The notes under the pieces were generated by a model, which searched no databases, had not been told where the DNA came from, and saw only the letters and a list, made by a program, of their open reading frames with translations. 64,000 nucleotides of DNA from positions 1 through 64,000 of the forward strand of contig NZ_WITC01000007.1 in the NCBI RefSeq assembly GCF_009601505.1, written 5' to 3'. Shown piece after piece: positions 16,345-24,212 of this stretch. The first letter of the stretch is position 1. The number at the start of each line of letters is the position of its first letter. A program made the position numbers and the translations under genes. Source of the stretch: Sinorhizobium terangae. GTDB lineage: Bacteria > Pseudomonadota > Alphaproteobacteria > Rhizobiales > Rhizobiaceae.

Positions 16345-17254
16345 GATCAAGAACCTTGAAAGAGACACGGACGCGATCCTGATAACCGGGCCGACCGCCA
16401 GCGGCAAGTCCGCGCTTGCGGTGGAACTCGCGGGGCGGCACGGCGGCGTGGTGATCAACGCCGACAGCATGCAGGTCTACGACACACTGAAGATCCTGAC
16501 CGCTAGGCCGGACGAGAAGGAGATGGGCGGGATAGAGCATTTTCTCTATGGCCATGTGCCGGCCGGACAGGCCTATTCGACCGGCGCATGGCTGCGCGAA
16601 GCCGAGGCCCTTGTCATGCGGTTGCGCGAGGAGGGGCGGATGCCAGTGTTCGTCGGCGGTACCGGCCTCTATTTCAAGGCGCTGACAGGCGGGCTTTCCG
16701 ATATGCCGGAGATACCGGCGACCACCCGCGATGCACTGCGGGCGCGGCTGAAGGAGGAGGGGGCCGAGGCGCTCCATGCGGAGCTTGCCGCGCGAGACCC
16801 GCAAACGGCCGCGCAATTGCGGCCGGGCGACGGACAGCGGATCGTTCGCGCGCTCGAGGTGATCGAAGCGACCGGCAAGCCGATCCATCTCTTCCAGCAG
16901 AGCCGCGGCCCCATGATCGTCGATCCCGACAAGGCGCAAAAGATCGTCGTGCTGCCGGACCGCGCCCTCCTGCATGGCCGGATCGACCGACGGTTCGAGA
17001 CCATGCTTGAGCGCGGTGCAGTCGACGAAGTGCGGGCACTCCTTGCGCTCGACCTCTCGCCCGACATGCCGGTGATGAAGGCGATCGGCGTCCAGCAGAT
17101 TGCCGCGATGCTGAGGGGCGAGATCAGTGAGGAGGAGGTCATCGCCACCGGCGCAGCCGCGACGCGGCAATATGCCAAGCGTCAGATGACCTGGTTCCGC
17201 AACCAGCTCGATGAAAGCTGGCAGCGGATCGACAGGCCGGAGAGCCTACTGTAA
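16343..17254 (+). CDS. miaA: tRNA dimethylallyltransferase
   Basis: Adds an isopentenyl group to N6 of A37 in tRNAs reading U-starting codons. The 303-residue product has a P-loop at residues 16-23 (GPTASGKS), the NADSMQVYDTLKILTARPDE segment, the tRNA-binding FVGGTGLYFKALTGGLSDMP, and ATRQYAKRQMTWFRNQ at the end, all family-diagnostic. The ATG at 16343 is within the serB start region; an upstream frame extension into serB is rejected since family members begin just before the P-loop. Confidence 0.95.
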   Translation: MIKNLERDTDAILITGPTASGKSALAVELAGRHGGVVINADSMQVYDTLKILTARPDEKEMGGIEHFLYGHVPAGQAYSTGAWLREAEALVMRLREEGRMPVFVGGTGLYFKALTGGLSDMPEIPATTRDALRARLKEEGAEALHAELAARDPQTAAQLRPGDGQRIVRALEVIEATGKPIHLFQQSRGPMIVDPDKAQKIVVLPDRALLHGRIDRRFETMLERGAVDEVRALLALDLSPDMPVMKAIGVQQIAAMLRGEISEEEVIATGAAATRQYAKRQMTWFRNQLDESWQRIDRPESLL

Positions 17255-17271
17255 CACTTTGAATTGCTGTA

Positions 17272-17703
17272 TCAGCCGATGCCGTGCTCCTTCAGCACGG
17301 CTTCCTCATCGCCACTGATCCAGCCGAAGATCTTGGGCTCGTCGTTGCGTACCTGGACCAGATAGTGGACCTCGAAATCGATAGCCACGTCCGGGCTGTC
17401 CTCAACGTCGTAGGTGGAGCGCCAGTCGATCTTGACGAGGAAATGCTGGTTGTCGATCGGCGTGACGGTGGTCTTGCGGATCTTCAACTCCTTGGTGCCG
17501 ATCGCGCGATAGCGGGCATAGCCCCTCGCCATCGAGACCTGCAGGCTGTCGTCGTTCTTGCCGGCAAGCACACCTGCAGGCGAAGCGGCGATGAACTCCG
17601 AGGCGAAAGCGAAGGTCGTCTCGTCAACGTCAATTTCGTTGGCGAGCACGCGATTGGCCATGGTTTCGTACCGCTCGAAGAAGCGTCGGAGGATCTCTTC
17701 CAT
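17272..17703 (-). CDS. NTF2/SnoaL-like domain protein
   Basis: A 143-residue protein: MEEILRRFFERYETMANRVL with a helical start, then strands such as HFLVKIDWRSTYDVED and AIDFEVHYLVQVRNDEPKIF, ending WISGDEEAVLKEHGIG. The helix-then-curved-sheet pattern fits the NTF2-like (SnoaL) fold, found in small enzymes and binding proteins. It converges on miaA (18 bases between stops). No active-site residue can be assigned, so the role is unknown. Confidence 0.65.
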   Translation of the reverse strand: MEEILRRFFERYETMANRVLANEIDVDETTFAFASEFIAASPAGVLAGKNDDSLQVSMARGYARYRAIGTKELKIRKTTVTPIDNQHFLVKIDWRSTYDVEDSPDVAIDFEVHYLVQVRNDEPKIFGWISGDEEAVLKEHGIG

Positions 17704-17934
17704 GATTCCGGTCCTGGATTTTATTTAAGCAGTTTGAATGAAAACGCGCGCCCGTGCCGCGCGGTTCCTACGACGTGCCGGCAGCGCCGGCCCATCAGCC
17801 AGTCGCCGCTTGCTGGTGCTGCACGAGTTTCCAACCGACCCCGGTATCGCAATAGGTCGAGGTGCAGTAGGCGAAGTAGGGCTTCCTATCCGGGCGAGGC
17901 CTTCGGCGCGATATGAAGGGTCTCCCATCGCTGC

Positions 17935-19482
17935 CTATGCCGCGGTGTCGGCGACGGTGTATCCAAAGAAGAGGTCGGTTTCGGTCCGCTTGAATCTTTG
18001 CCACTCGTCGGCAGCGATGTCACCGGGTTTAGCGACATGGTCGACATCGCTGCGGAACACGCGACCGCGAGCCTTTTGCAGGAGCCTCTCCTCGATGAAG
18101 CGAAGCGGGTGCTCCCACGGCTTGTCCTTGTGCGCCGCCCAGGGCGTATTGGCCGGGATCATCGCCACGAATTCGTCCTGGAAGGCGTTGCTTGCCAGCC
18201 AGGAAAGGTTGGCATAGTCCGCCGCCACGCTGCCGTCGAGCGTGGCATTGTGGCTGCCGTGATGGCCGACCTTGTAGAGAACCGTGCGGCCGAGAAGATC
18301 GCGCGCCGTGATGATCCTGCCATTGACATTCCATTTGAGCGGCGCCCAGGAGACCCAGTTGCCACGCTGGGCGTCGCCGGTGAAAAGCAGCACCTTGCCG
18401 GTTCCGGGAAGTTCGATCGCGATAACGAGGCTGGTGTTGTTCACCTCGTCATTCAGCCGGAGAGCCAGCGTTTCCCCGCTCTCAAGCCAGTCGCTATCGA
18501 TCTGCCGCCAGGCCTCGGCGGAACCCCGCTTGCCTTTGACGCCGTAGTGGTCGGCAAAAAACGCCTTCAGAAACGCATCAGGCCCCTGTTCGACGTTCTT
18601 GCGCGAAATGCCGAAGCGCGGGTCGAAGGCGCGGTTGGTGTCCTCCGGGCCGCCGTCGACCGTCGCCGCAAGCAGGCTCAGCGTCGCTCCGTCGGCCGAC
18701 AGTCTGAATTCCTCCTCGCCCTGAGGTTCCAGCGAAAGCAGCAGCTCGATGTCGCGCGGCGGTCCGAGCGCGTAGACTCGCACGCCATCGACGCCCGGCA
18801 GTCGGTAGGGCTCATGGTCGGGTCGCAGGAAAACCGGATCGCCGGCAATGCGGTCGCGCAAATATTTGATGGCGCGCTTGTTGGTGATCCCTTCGATGGC
18901 AAGCGCGCCCTGTCTTCGAGGAGAGAGTGCCGGGTGTTGCCGTTTGACCTTTCTGAAGCGTTCGCGAAGCGCGTCGGCTGCATCCTCTCCGGTCTCGAAG
19001 GAAAGGAGATCGCGCAGCATCGTGCGGTTCGGCGAATGGATACCGAAGCCCGCACGCTCGAGCCGCTCGTCGGCGCCCATCAGGGCGAGCAGCGTGTCGT
19101 GGAAGCGCTCGCGCAGGCTGTTGGCGAACGGATCATCACCATCCTCGGTCCATCCCAGCCAGAGCTCGCCGATCTCGATCGGGTCGAAGCATGGCTTTCT
19201 GGTCGCGGGATCCTTCGCCGCAAAGCCGTTGACGTGATCCATGTGCTCATGGGTCACCAGCACGACGTCCAATCGGTTGGCGGTCGCTTCGGCGATGTCG
19301 GCGATCACCTTGTCGATCGTCTGGTCGGGCTTGATTTCGGAGTTCGTCCACAGGCCGCAGTCGATCAGCATGTAAAAGGCACTGCCGTCCACCTTGCGCA
19401 TCGCCAGAAGAAAACAGTCGCCATGGCCTTGCCGATACATGCGCACCGTGACACCGGACTCGGGCGCCTCCATTCTGGGCAT
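17935..19482 (-). CDS. ComEC-type metallo-beta-lactamase-fold hydrolase
   Basis: A 515-residue cytoplasmic protein (no signal peptide or membrane segment). The N-terminus YRQGHGDCFLLAM and LIDCG open an MBL fold; the metal motif is THEHMDH with His78, His80, Asp82 and His83. Later, LFTGDAQRGNW and YKVGHHGSHNATLDGS match the MBL domain of ComEC/Rec2-related proteins, which cut nucleic acid or phosphodiester substrates. A central insertion (about residues 120-300) is unlike classical lactamases. It starts 3 bases after the stop of the upstream 711-aa zincin gene, so the pair is an operon. It is inserted between miaA and the HerA gene and looks like accessory DNA. Substrate is unknown. Confidence 0.85.
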   Translation of the reverse strand: MPRMEAPESGVTVRMYRQGHGDCFLLAMRKVDGSAFYMLIDCGLWTNSEIKPDQTIDKVIADIAEATANRLDVVLVTHEHMDHVNGFAAKDPATRKPCFDPIEIGELWLGWTEDGDDPFANSLRERFHDTLLALMGADERLERAGFGIHSPNRTMLRDLLSFETGEDAADALRERFRKVKRQHPALSPRRQGALAIEGITNKRAIKYLRDRIAGDPVFLRPDHEPYRLPGVDGVRVYALGPPRDIELLLSLEPQGEEEFRLSADGATLSLLAATVDGGPEDTNRAFDPRFGISRKNVEQGPDAFLKAFFADHYGVKGKRGSAEAWRQIDSDWLESGETLALRLNDEVNNTSLVIAIELPGTGKVLLFTGDAQRGNWVSWAPLKWNVNGRIITARDLLGRTVLYKVGHHGSHNATLDGSVAADYANLSWLASNAFQDEFVAMIPANTPWAAHKDKPWEHPLRFIEERLLQKARGRVFRSDVDHVAKPGDIAADEWQRFKRTETDLFFGYTVADTAA

Positions 19483-19485
19483 CTC

Positions 19486-21621
19486 CTAGCTCCCCTGTCG
19501 GTGAAGATGGGCGAAAATCTCAGGTCGAACGGGTTTGCTCCCGCCAGCGGTGAAGGCGTTTTCCCGCCTCCGCGCCTGTCGGGTCAGGTAGGCCCGCATT
19601 CTTTCGAGCTCGGCGTCGTCGCAGATGTCGCCGGGCGTGCGGATGACCCGGCGGATCTCGAAAGTCTCGGCGTCGATGAGCAGCGTGCAGCCGCGGCGAA
19701 AATAGAAATCGTGGGGACCTCTCGGCGGCTTACCCTTGTCCGCCGCCTCCTGCTTCTTGGGGTCGAGGTAACCATGGCGGGTCTGCGTCAGTTCGACGAC
19801 ATATTCGCGCTCCATCTGGTCGCGGTTGCCGCGGCGTGCGGCCATGCGGACGCTGTGCACCTCGATGGCCGGACTGTCGACGATCTTGCTGCGCCGGGCC
19901 GTCGCCGGTGCGTCGACGTCGGTCCTGATGCGGATGATATCGCGAAGCGGCGCATTCTTGGCCTCGGTGATCAATCCCCAGAACAGCCGCCCGTAGAGGT
20001 CGCGCGCCAGCCATTCGACCTTGCGGTCGGCCTCGAGGCCGAGCTCCAGGAGATTGCGTCCGAGGATTTCCCGGAGCGACGATTTCGACCGCTTGGCGGT
20101 CTGCGGCAGGCGGTTGCCCATCGCCTTGTTCAGTTCATTAAAAATTTCCTGTGCGGTGCGGTCCAGCCCGTCGAGGAATTTCTGGCCCTCGCTGTCGTGG
20201 AAATCGCTGCGACTTTTGAGTTCGTCGATCATTTCGAGTGGCCGCGAAAGCAGATAGGCGACATCAGCTTTGAGATCGCTGAGGCTGGGAAAGGCGGCTT
20301 TGTAGTCGGCCGCTGCTTCGGCCATCGTCGGCCAGAGCAGCGTCTGGACCGAGACGATCGGCATGTCGCGCGGAACAATACCCCAAGCCAAAAAGGCCTC
20401 CATCACTGCGACGCGGTAGTTGTGCTCGTCCTCAGGGTAGAGATCGCGATCGGCGGTAATGATCGCGCGCAGATAGTCGCCGAAGGTGACGTCGACGGGC
20501 GGACAGTAGTCGAGCGCGCGGATGCACATCTGCAGGATGTGCCGGGCCGATTTCGATGCCTCCTTGGCCAGCCGGTTGATGAGATCGGGGTGCAGTGCGC
20601 CCGCCGGCAAAATGCCCGTGCCGCTCGACGCGATGCGCAGGAGATCGGATATGCGCGCGCGATAAATCGACAGGAACGCCCGGAACACGGCGGCCACCAG
20701 AATGGCACCGCGGTCATGCACCTCTTCCGTCTCGCGCAGAAGCCTCGGATTGGGCTCGTGCGCTCGCCAGATGCCGTCCTTCCAGCCGCCGAGCGCGTCG
20801 CGCAGCGCCGTTCCGCGGCCGAGGACCTGGCCGAATTCCTGGGCGAGCTGGCCGAGCAGGTTCTGGCTCTCGAGGTCGCCGCGCGTGCGGGCGATCTGGT
20901 CCTTCAACACGTCCGGATAGGAGAAATGCTGGAAGATCGCGACGATGTCCGCGAAGGCTTCGTGCAGCGCCAGCACGTCCGGATTGGTCGCCTCGCTGAA
21001 GCGGGGATGCATGCCGTCGAGCAGGGCATGCGACGTTTCGTGGGCGATGATGTCGTGGGAGAGGCACGTGAATATGATGGTCCCGGCAGGCGCCCCGGAT
21101 TGGCCTTCTCCGGCCGCGAAATAGCCGAAAAGCAGGGCCTTTTTCTCGGGGCTGTAATAGGCATTGGCGTCACGCAGCGCATGCGGATAGATGCGCAGGC
21201 GCTGCACATATTGCGGATTGATCCAGCGGCCTTTTTCGTCGCGGTCGCGCGGCGCCCAGAGCGCGACACGGCCAAGGGCGCTTTCGAAATTGACGATGGT
21301 GTTCATCGCCACGGCATAGGTCATCTGCTGGTGGAATTGCGGGTTCCATTCCGCGGGCCTTAGACCATTGTCGGCGAGCAAGCTCGGATCGTGCAGATTG
21401 ACCGGCCTGTAGACGAGATCGAGCGACGGGTCGAAGTCAACGACCTCGACATATTCGCCGACCGGACCGACGAACGGAACGCCGGGGTCGAGCTTGTCCA
21501 TCTCCCAAGGGATCGAAACGATCACTTCGTTGAGCGGCAGCGTTTCGTGTCGTCGCCCCATGCTCGGGTCGAAGGCGAAGATTCGGAGTTTGCGCGGAGG
21601 CATGGTCGACAAAACGGACAT
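19486..21621 (-). CDS. HExxH zinc metallopeptidase-like protein (gluzincin type), 711 aa
   Basis: No named family is recognised with certainty. HETSH at residues 194-198 is an HExxH zinc motif; a Glu in HEAFADIVA (Glu221) is placed like the third ligand of gluzincins such as thermolysin. The N-terminal part (VEVVDFDPSLDLVYRPVNLH) and the helical part after the active site (ARTRGDL; EEVHDRGAILVAAVFRAFLS) are matched by the smaller protein at 44545-45729, so both belong to one family. A C-terminal extension of about 300 residues holds DVDAPATARRSK, an Arg-rich joint and a strand-rich end. There is no signal peptide, so it acts in the cytoplasm. The ATG at 21621 follows GGGAGGAG. It precedes the MBL gene by 3 bases. 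Confidence 0.7.
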   Translation of the reverse strand: MSVLSTMPPRKLRIFAFDPSMGRRHETLPLNEVIVSIPWEMDKLDPGVPFVGPVGEYVEVVDFDPSLDLVYRPVNLHDPSLLADNGLRPAEWNPQFHQQMTYAVAMNTIVNFESALGRVALWAPRDRDEKGRWINPQYVQRLRIYPHALRDANAYYSPEKKALLFGYFAAGEGQSGAPAGTIIFTCLSHDIIAHETSHALLDGMHPRFSEATNPDVLALHEAFADIVAIFQHFSYPDVLKDQIARTRGDLESQNLLGQLAQEFGQVLGRGTALRDALGGWKDGIWRAHEPNPRLLRETEEVHDRGAILVAAVFRAFLSIYRARISDLLRIASSGTGILPAGALHPDLINRLAKEASKSARHILQMCIRALDYCPPVDVTFGDYLRAIITADRDLYPEDEHNYRVAVMEAFLAWGIVPRDMPIVSVQTLLWPTMAEAAADYKAAFPSLSDLKADVAYLLSRPLEMIDELKSRSDFHDSEGQKFLDGLDRTAQEIFNELNKAMGNRLPQTAKRSKSSLREILGRNLLELGLEADRKVEWLARDLYGRLFWGLITEAKNAPLRDIIRIRTDVDAPATARRSKIVDSPAIEVHSVRMAARRGNRDQMEREYVVELTQTRHGYLDPKKQEAADKGKPPRGPHDFYFRRGCTLLIDAETFEIRRVIRTPGDICDDAELERMRAYLTRQARRRENAFTAGGSKPVRPEIFAHLHRQGS

Positions 21622-21844
21622 CTGCTCCTCCCGGGATTGCCGCCGCTATGTGCTGTCCAGTCGATGCATTCCTTGAAGTTCGGCCGCCTTGATGTTGCAA
21701 CAGGAAGGATTCGTCCGCGTCACAGGTTTGTCAACTCACGATTGCAAGCGCGAGTGAAGGAAGGTGACTTGCCTGGGCGTTCACCGGCGCGGACGCGCCG
21801 TGACGACCGCGAGGTGAGGGGAAGGCATTCCGCGTTGTCGCGAC

Positions 21845-23884
21845 CTATTTGCGGATGAGGCTGCCGAGCGGGCGTTTGAGCAGGCTCTCGCGCAGCGACG
21901 AGCCCTCGCGGCGCGGCTCGGTTGCCGGCTGCGCGAGGCGTGGGTCCGGGGCTTGCGGTCTCGGACCGCTGTCCCTTTCGGCCTGGCCGGAGAGGATCTG
22001 CTCGCGGATCTGGTTGAAACGCTCGAGCTGCGGGTTAACCGGCTCGGCGCGCGGAAGCATGTCCGGCCGGTAGGGCTCGATCTCCGGCTCGTGCCAAGCT
22101 TCAGGCTCGGATGGCTGGATGGCGCCGTGGGCGATTTCCTGAATAGGCCAATCGTCTTCAAGGGTCGGGGCCTTGGCGCTCTGCGCTGCCAGGTAGCTCT
22201 GCTGGAAGTTTGAGATGTCAGGCCCGGAGATCGCCCGCATCCGGCTGACGATCGACCGCAGGTCGACGCTCGGGGACGCATCCTCGTCCGGCTTGTCGGT
22301 GATGCCGTGGGCACGCGGAAGGTGCCGGTCCTCGACGCGGGTGAAGCGCATGCGCATTGGCACAGCGACTGCCTCACCGAAGGCGATGGCTTCGCCGTTG
22401 CCAATCGAGGAGATGAAGCTGGTGGTGGAGATCGACGAGTTCGAGATCGCCGAGCGGATGATCTCCTGGTCGCGATCATTGGCAAGTCGCATGGCGAAGA
22501 CGGTGGAGCATTGCGACAGGATCGTGGGGTCGAGCTCACCCGGACGCTGCGTGATGATGCCGAGCGAAACGCCGTATTTGCGGCCTTCCTTGGCGATGCG
22601 CGCGATCGCCTGACGGGTCGGCAGGAAACCGAGCGAGGCGTCGGCCGGAACGTAGCGGTGCGCCTCTTCGCAGACGACCAGCATGTGGATGCCGCCGTCG
22701 CTCCAGAGCCCGATTTCGAAAGCCATGCGGCAGAGCACCGATGCGACCGAATTGACGACTTCCGAAGGGATGCCGGCGAGTTCGAAAGTGGCAATCGGCC
22801 GGCCTTCGCCAGGGATGCGGAAGATTTTGGCGATCGTGTCCTGGATCGTATCAGTGATCGTGTTCGACGAGAACATGAAATGGTAGCGCGGATCGTTGAT
22901 CGCGGAGATGATCTTGATCTTGAGCGAACGCAGATGCGGCTTGTCCGTGCGGCCCTCCAGCCGGCCGATGCGCTCGTCGATCATCGCCAGAAGATCGGCG
23001 ATCCGATAGGGCACCGGTGTGTCGACCGTGATCGAACTCTTTTCGTTCTGGCGGCGCATCAGGCCGGATTCGCCGCCCTTGAAGGCCTTCTTCGCATCGG
23101 GAATGACATCGCGCAGGATGTCGAGCTCTTCCGGAACGGGCGGCCGACCGCGGAAAATCACTTCAGCGAATTCTTCCAGCCGGAAGAGCCAGAAGGGGAG
23201 GTCGAGCGTGTCCGTGTCGATGACGACTGCATGCTCCGGGAAAGCGGCAGCGAACTCATTGTGCGGGTCGAGGATCAGCACACGCAGCTTCGGGTCGGCG
23301 GCAATCGCCTTGTGCAGAAGCAGCGTGACGGCGGTCGATTTGCCGACGCCGGTCGTTCCGACGATGGCAAAATGCTTGGCGAGCATCGACGGCACGTGGA
23401 TCGTGGCGTCAAGGCTCTCGTCCTGGGTCAGCTTGCCGATAACGCAACTGTCCGTCTGGCTCGACTCATAGATGCGGGCAAGGTCGGTGGCGCGGATGCG
23501 GTGGGCGATCGCGCCGAGATAGGGATATTGGCTGATCCCGGTGGAGAAGGATTCGCGCCCGTCGGGGTCGGTTTGGACCTCGCCCATCAACTCGACCTCG
23601 ATGCGGAAGGTGTTGTTCGCTTGCTCGCCCCATTCGCTGGCGACCGTCTGCATTGCATAGACGAGCGCCACGACGCGGTTGGCGCCCACGGAAATGGAAA
23701 TCAGGCGACCGACCGACCAGAGCTCCGTCAGCGAGGTTTCGCCGTTTTCGGCAACTGCGGCGATCGTTGCGCGCGAACCGCTGCAGCCAACGACACGGCC
23801 GAGGAAGCGATTACCTGGTTTAAGGGTGTCACGGCGATCCTGCTCTCCGGCACGGACCGAGGAATGAAGATTACTGTCGAGCAA
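21845..23884 (-). CDS. HerA-like bipolar ATPase
   Basis: A 679-residue FtsK/HerA-superfamily motor. The N-terminal HAS-type barrel (KPGNRFLGRVVGCSGSRATI) is followed by Walker A GTTGVGKSTAVTLLLHKAI, Walker B VLILDPHNEF, the glutamate-containing VVCEEAHRYVP, and the HerA signature RQAIARIAKEGRKYGVSLGI with IITQRPGELDPTILSQC. The C-terminal 120 residues are Pro/Glu-rich and low in complexity. The start is a TTG at 23884 with GTGAGGTG just upstream. No NurA nuclease or other defence partner lies beside it, so it appears to be the stand-alone chromosomal HerA common in Rhizobiales, of unknown role in DNA processing. Confidence 0.85.
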   Translation of the reverse strand: MLDSNLHSSVRAGEQDRRDTLKPGNRFLGRVVGCSGSRATIAAVAENGETSLTELWSVGRLISISVGANRVVALVYAMQTVASEWGEQANNTFRIEVELMGEVQTDPDGRESFSTGISQYPYLGAIAHRIRATDLARIYESSQTDSCVIGKLTQDESLDATIHVPSMLAKHFAIVGTTGVGKSTAVTLLLHKAIAADPKLRVLILDPHNEFAAAFPEHAVVIDTDTLDLPFWLFRLEEFAEVIFRGRPPVPEELDILRDVIPDAKKAFKGGESGLMRRQNEKSSITVDTPVPYRIADLLAMIDERIGRLEGRTDKPHLRSLKIKIISAINDPRYHFMFSSNTITDTIQDTIAKIFRIPGEGRPIATFELAGIPSEVVNSVASVLCRMAFEIGLWSDGGIHMLVVCEEAHRYVPADASLGFLPTRQAIARIAKEGRKYGVSLGIITQRPGELDPTILSQCSTVFAMRLANDRDQEIIRSAISNSSISTTSFISSIGNGEAIAFGEAVAVPMRMRFTRVEDRHLPRAHGITDKPDEDASPSVDLRSIVSRMRAISGPDISNFQQSYLAAQSAKAPTLEDDWPIQEIAHGAIQPSEPEAWHEPEIEPYRPDMLPRAEPVNPQLERFNQIREQILSGQAERDSGPRPQAPDPRLAQPATEPRREGSSLRESLLKRPLGSLIRK

Positions 23885-24042
23885 CTCAGCACCTCACGCG
23901 ACGAATAGCTCGATAGATTAGCGGGGCGGATTTAATAAGTGGTTTCGTGCTCTTATCGAAGTATGTCGCTGTTTTCCGCCGTTCTGCGCGCAGTCGGAAA
24001 AGGCGTTGACGGGCAGGATTTTTCTGTTTATCAAATCGCCCC

Positions 24043-24099
24043 ATGAAAAATTTCGCGGTTATTCTTGTGGTGGGACGGCGCATGGGCAGGATGGTGTAA
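24043..24099 (+). CDS. Leader peptide of the ilvIH attenuator
   Basis: An 18-codon reading frame, MKNFAVILVVGRRMGRMV, with the branched-chain run V-I-L-V-V at codons 6-10. It is followed, before ilvI, by overlapping hairpins and an intrinsic terminator. This is the standard layout of ribosome-mediated attenuation, in which starvation for Val/Ile/Leu stalls the ribosome at these codons. It is too short for normal gene calling. The leader's ribosome site is not obvious (CGCCCC precedes the ATG). Confidence 0.85.
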   Translation: MKNFAVILVVGRRMGRMV

Positions 24100-24158
24100 C
24101 CATCCGGCAGTAGCCACCCATGCGCTGAACGAGGCTCCTGAAGGGGCCTTTTTTTATG
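24078..24158 (+). promoter_or_regulatory. ilvIH attenuator hairpins and terminator
   Basis: Three structures are visible. GCGCATGGG near the end of the leader can pair with CCCATGCGC (about 24117-24126). Inside that, GGATGG-TGTAA-CCATCC forms a tight hairpin around the leader stop. Downstream, AGGCTCC-TGAA-GGGGCCT plus seven T residues (about 24130-24157) is a rho-independent terminator. The long-range stem and the small hairpin place the leader ribosome in position to decide between read-through and termination. Confidence 0.8.
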
Positions 24159-24212
24159 CCCTGAGAAAAGCTAATCACACCCCAAACCTTGAAAAGGGAC
24201 GGAAGCAGGCCA

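Noticed and set aside
17998-21363. 1121-codon plus-strand open frame
   Set aside because: It is antisense to the MBL and zincin genes; its text shows no domain, while the minus strand has intact metal motifs and proper ribosome sites. Long antisense frames are expected in GC-rich DNA.
21845-23884. HerA gene as part of a HerA-NurA, HerA-SIR2 or other defence system
   Set aside because: No nuclease, SIR2 or DUF4297-type partner is adjacent, and the neighbouring zincin-MBL pair is separated by more than 200 bases with its own ribosome site; the gene looks like the chromosomal rhizobial HerA.
22307-23908. 533-codon plus-strand open frame
   Set aside because: Antisense of the HerA-like gene; composition is Arg/Asp/Gly-rich without family motifs.
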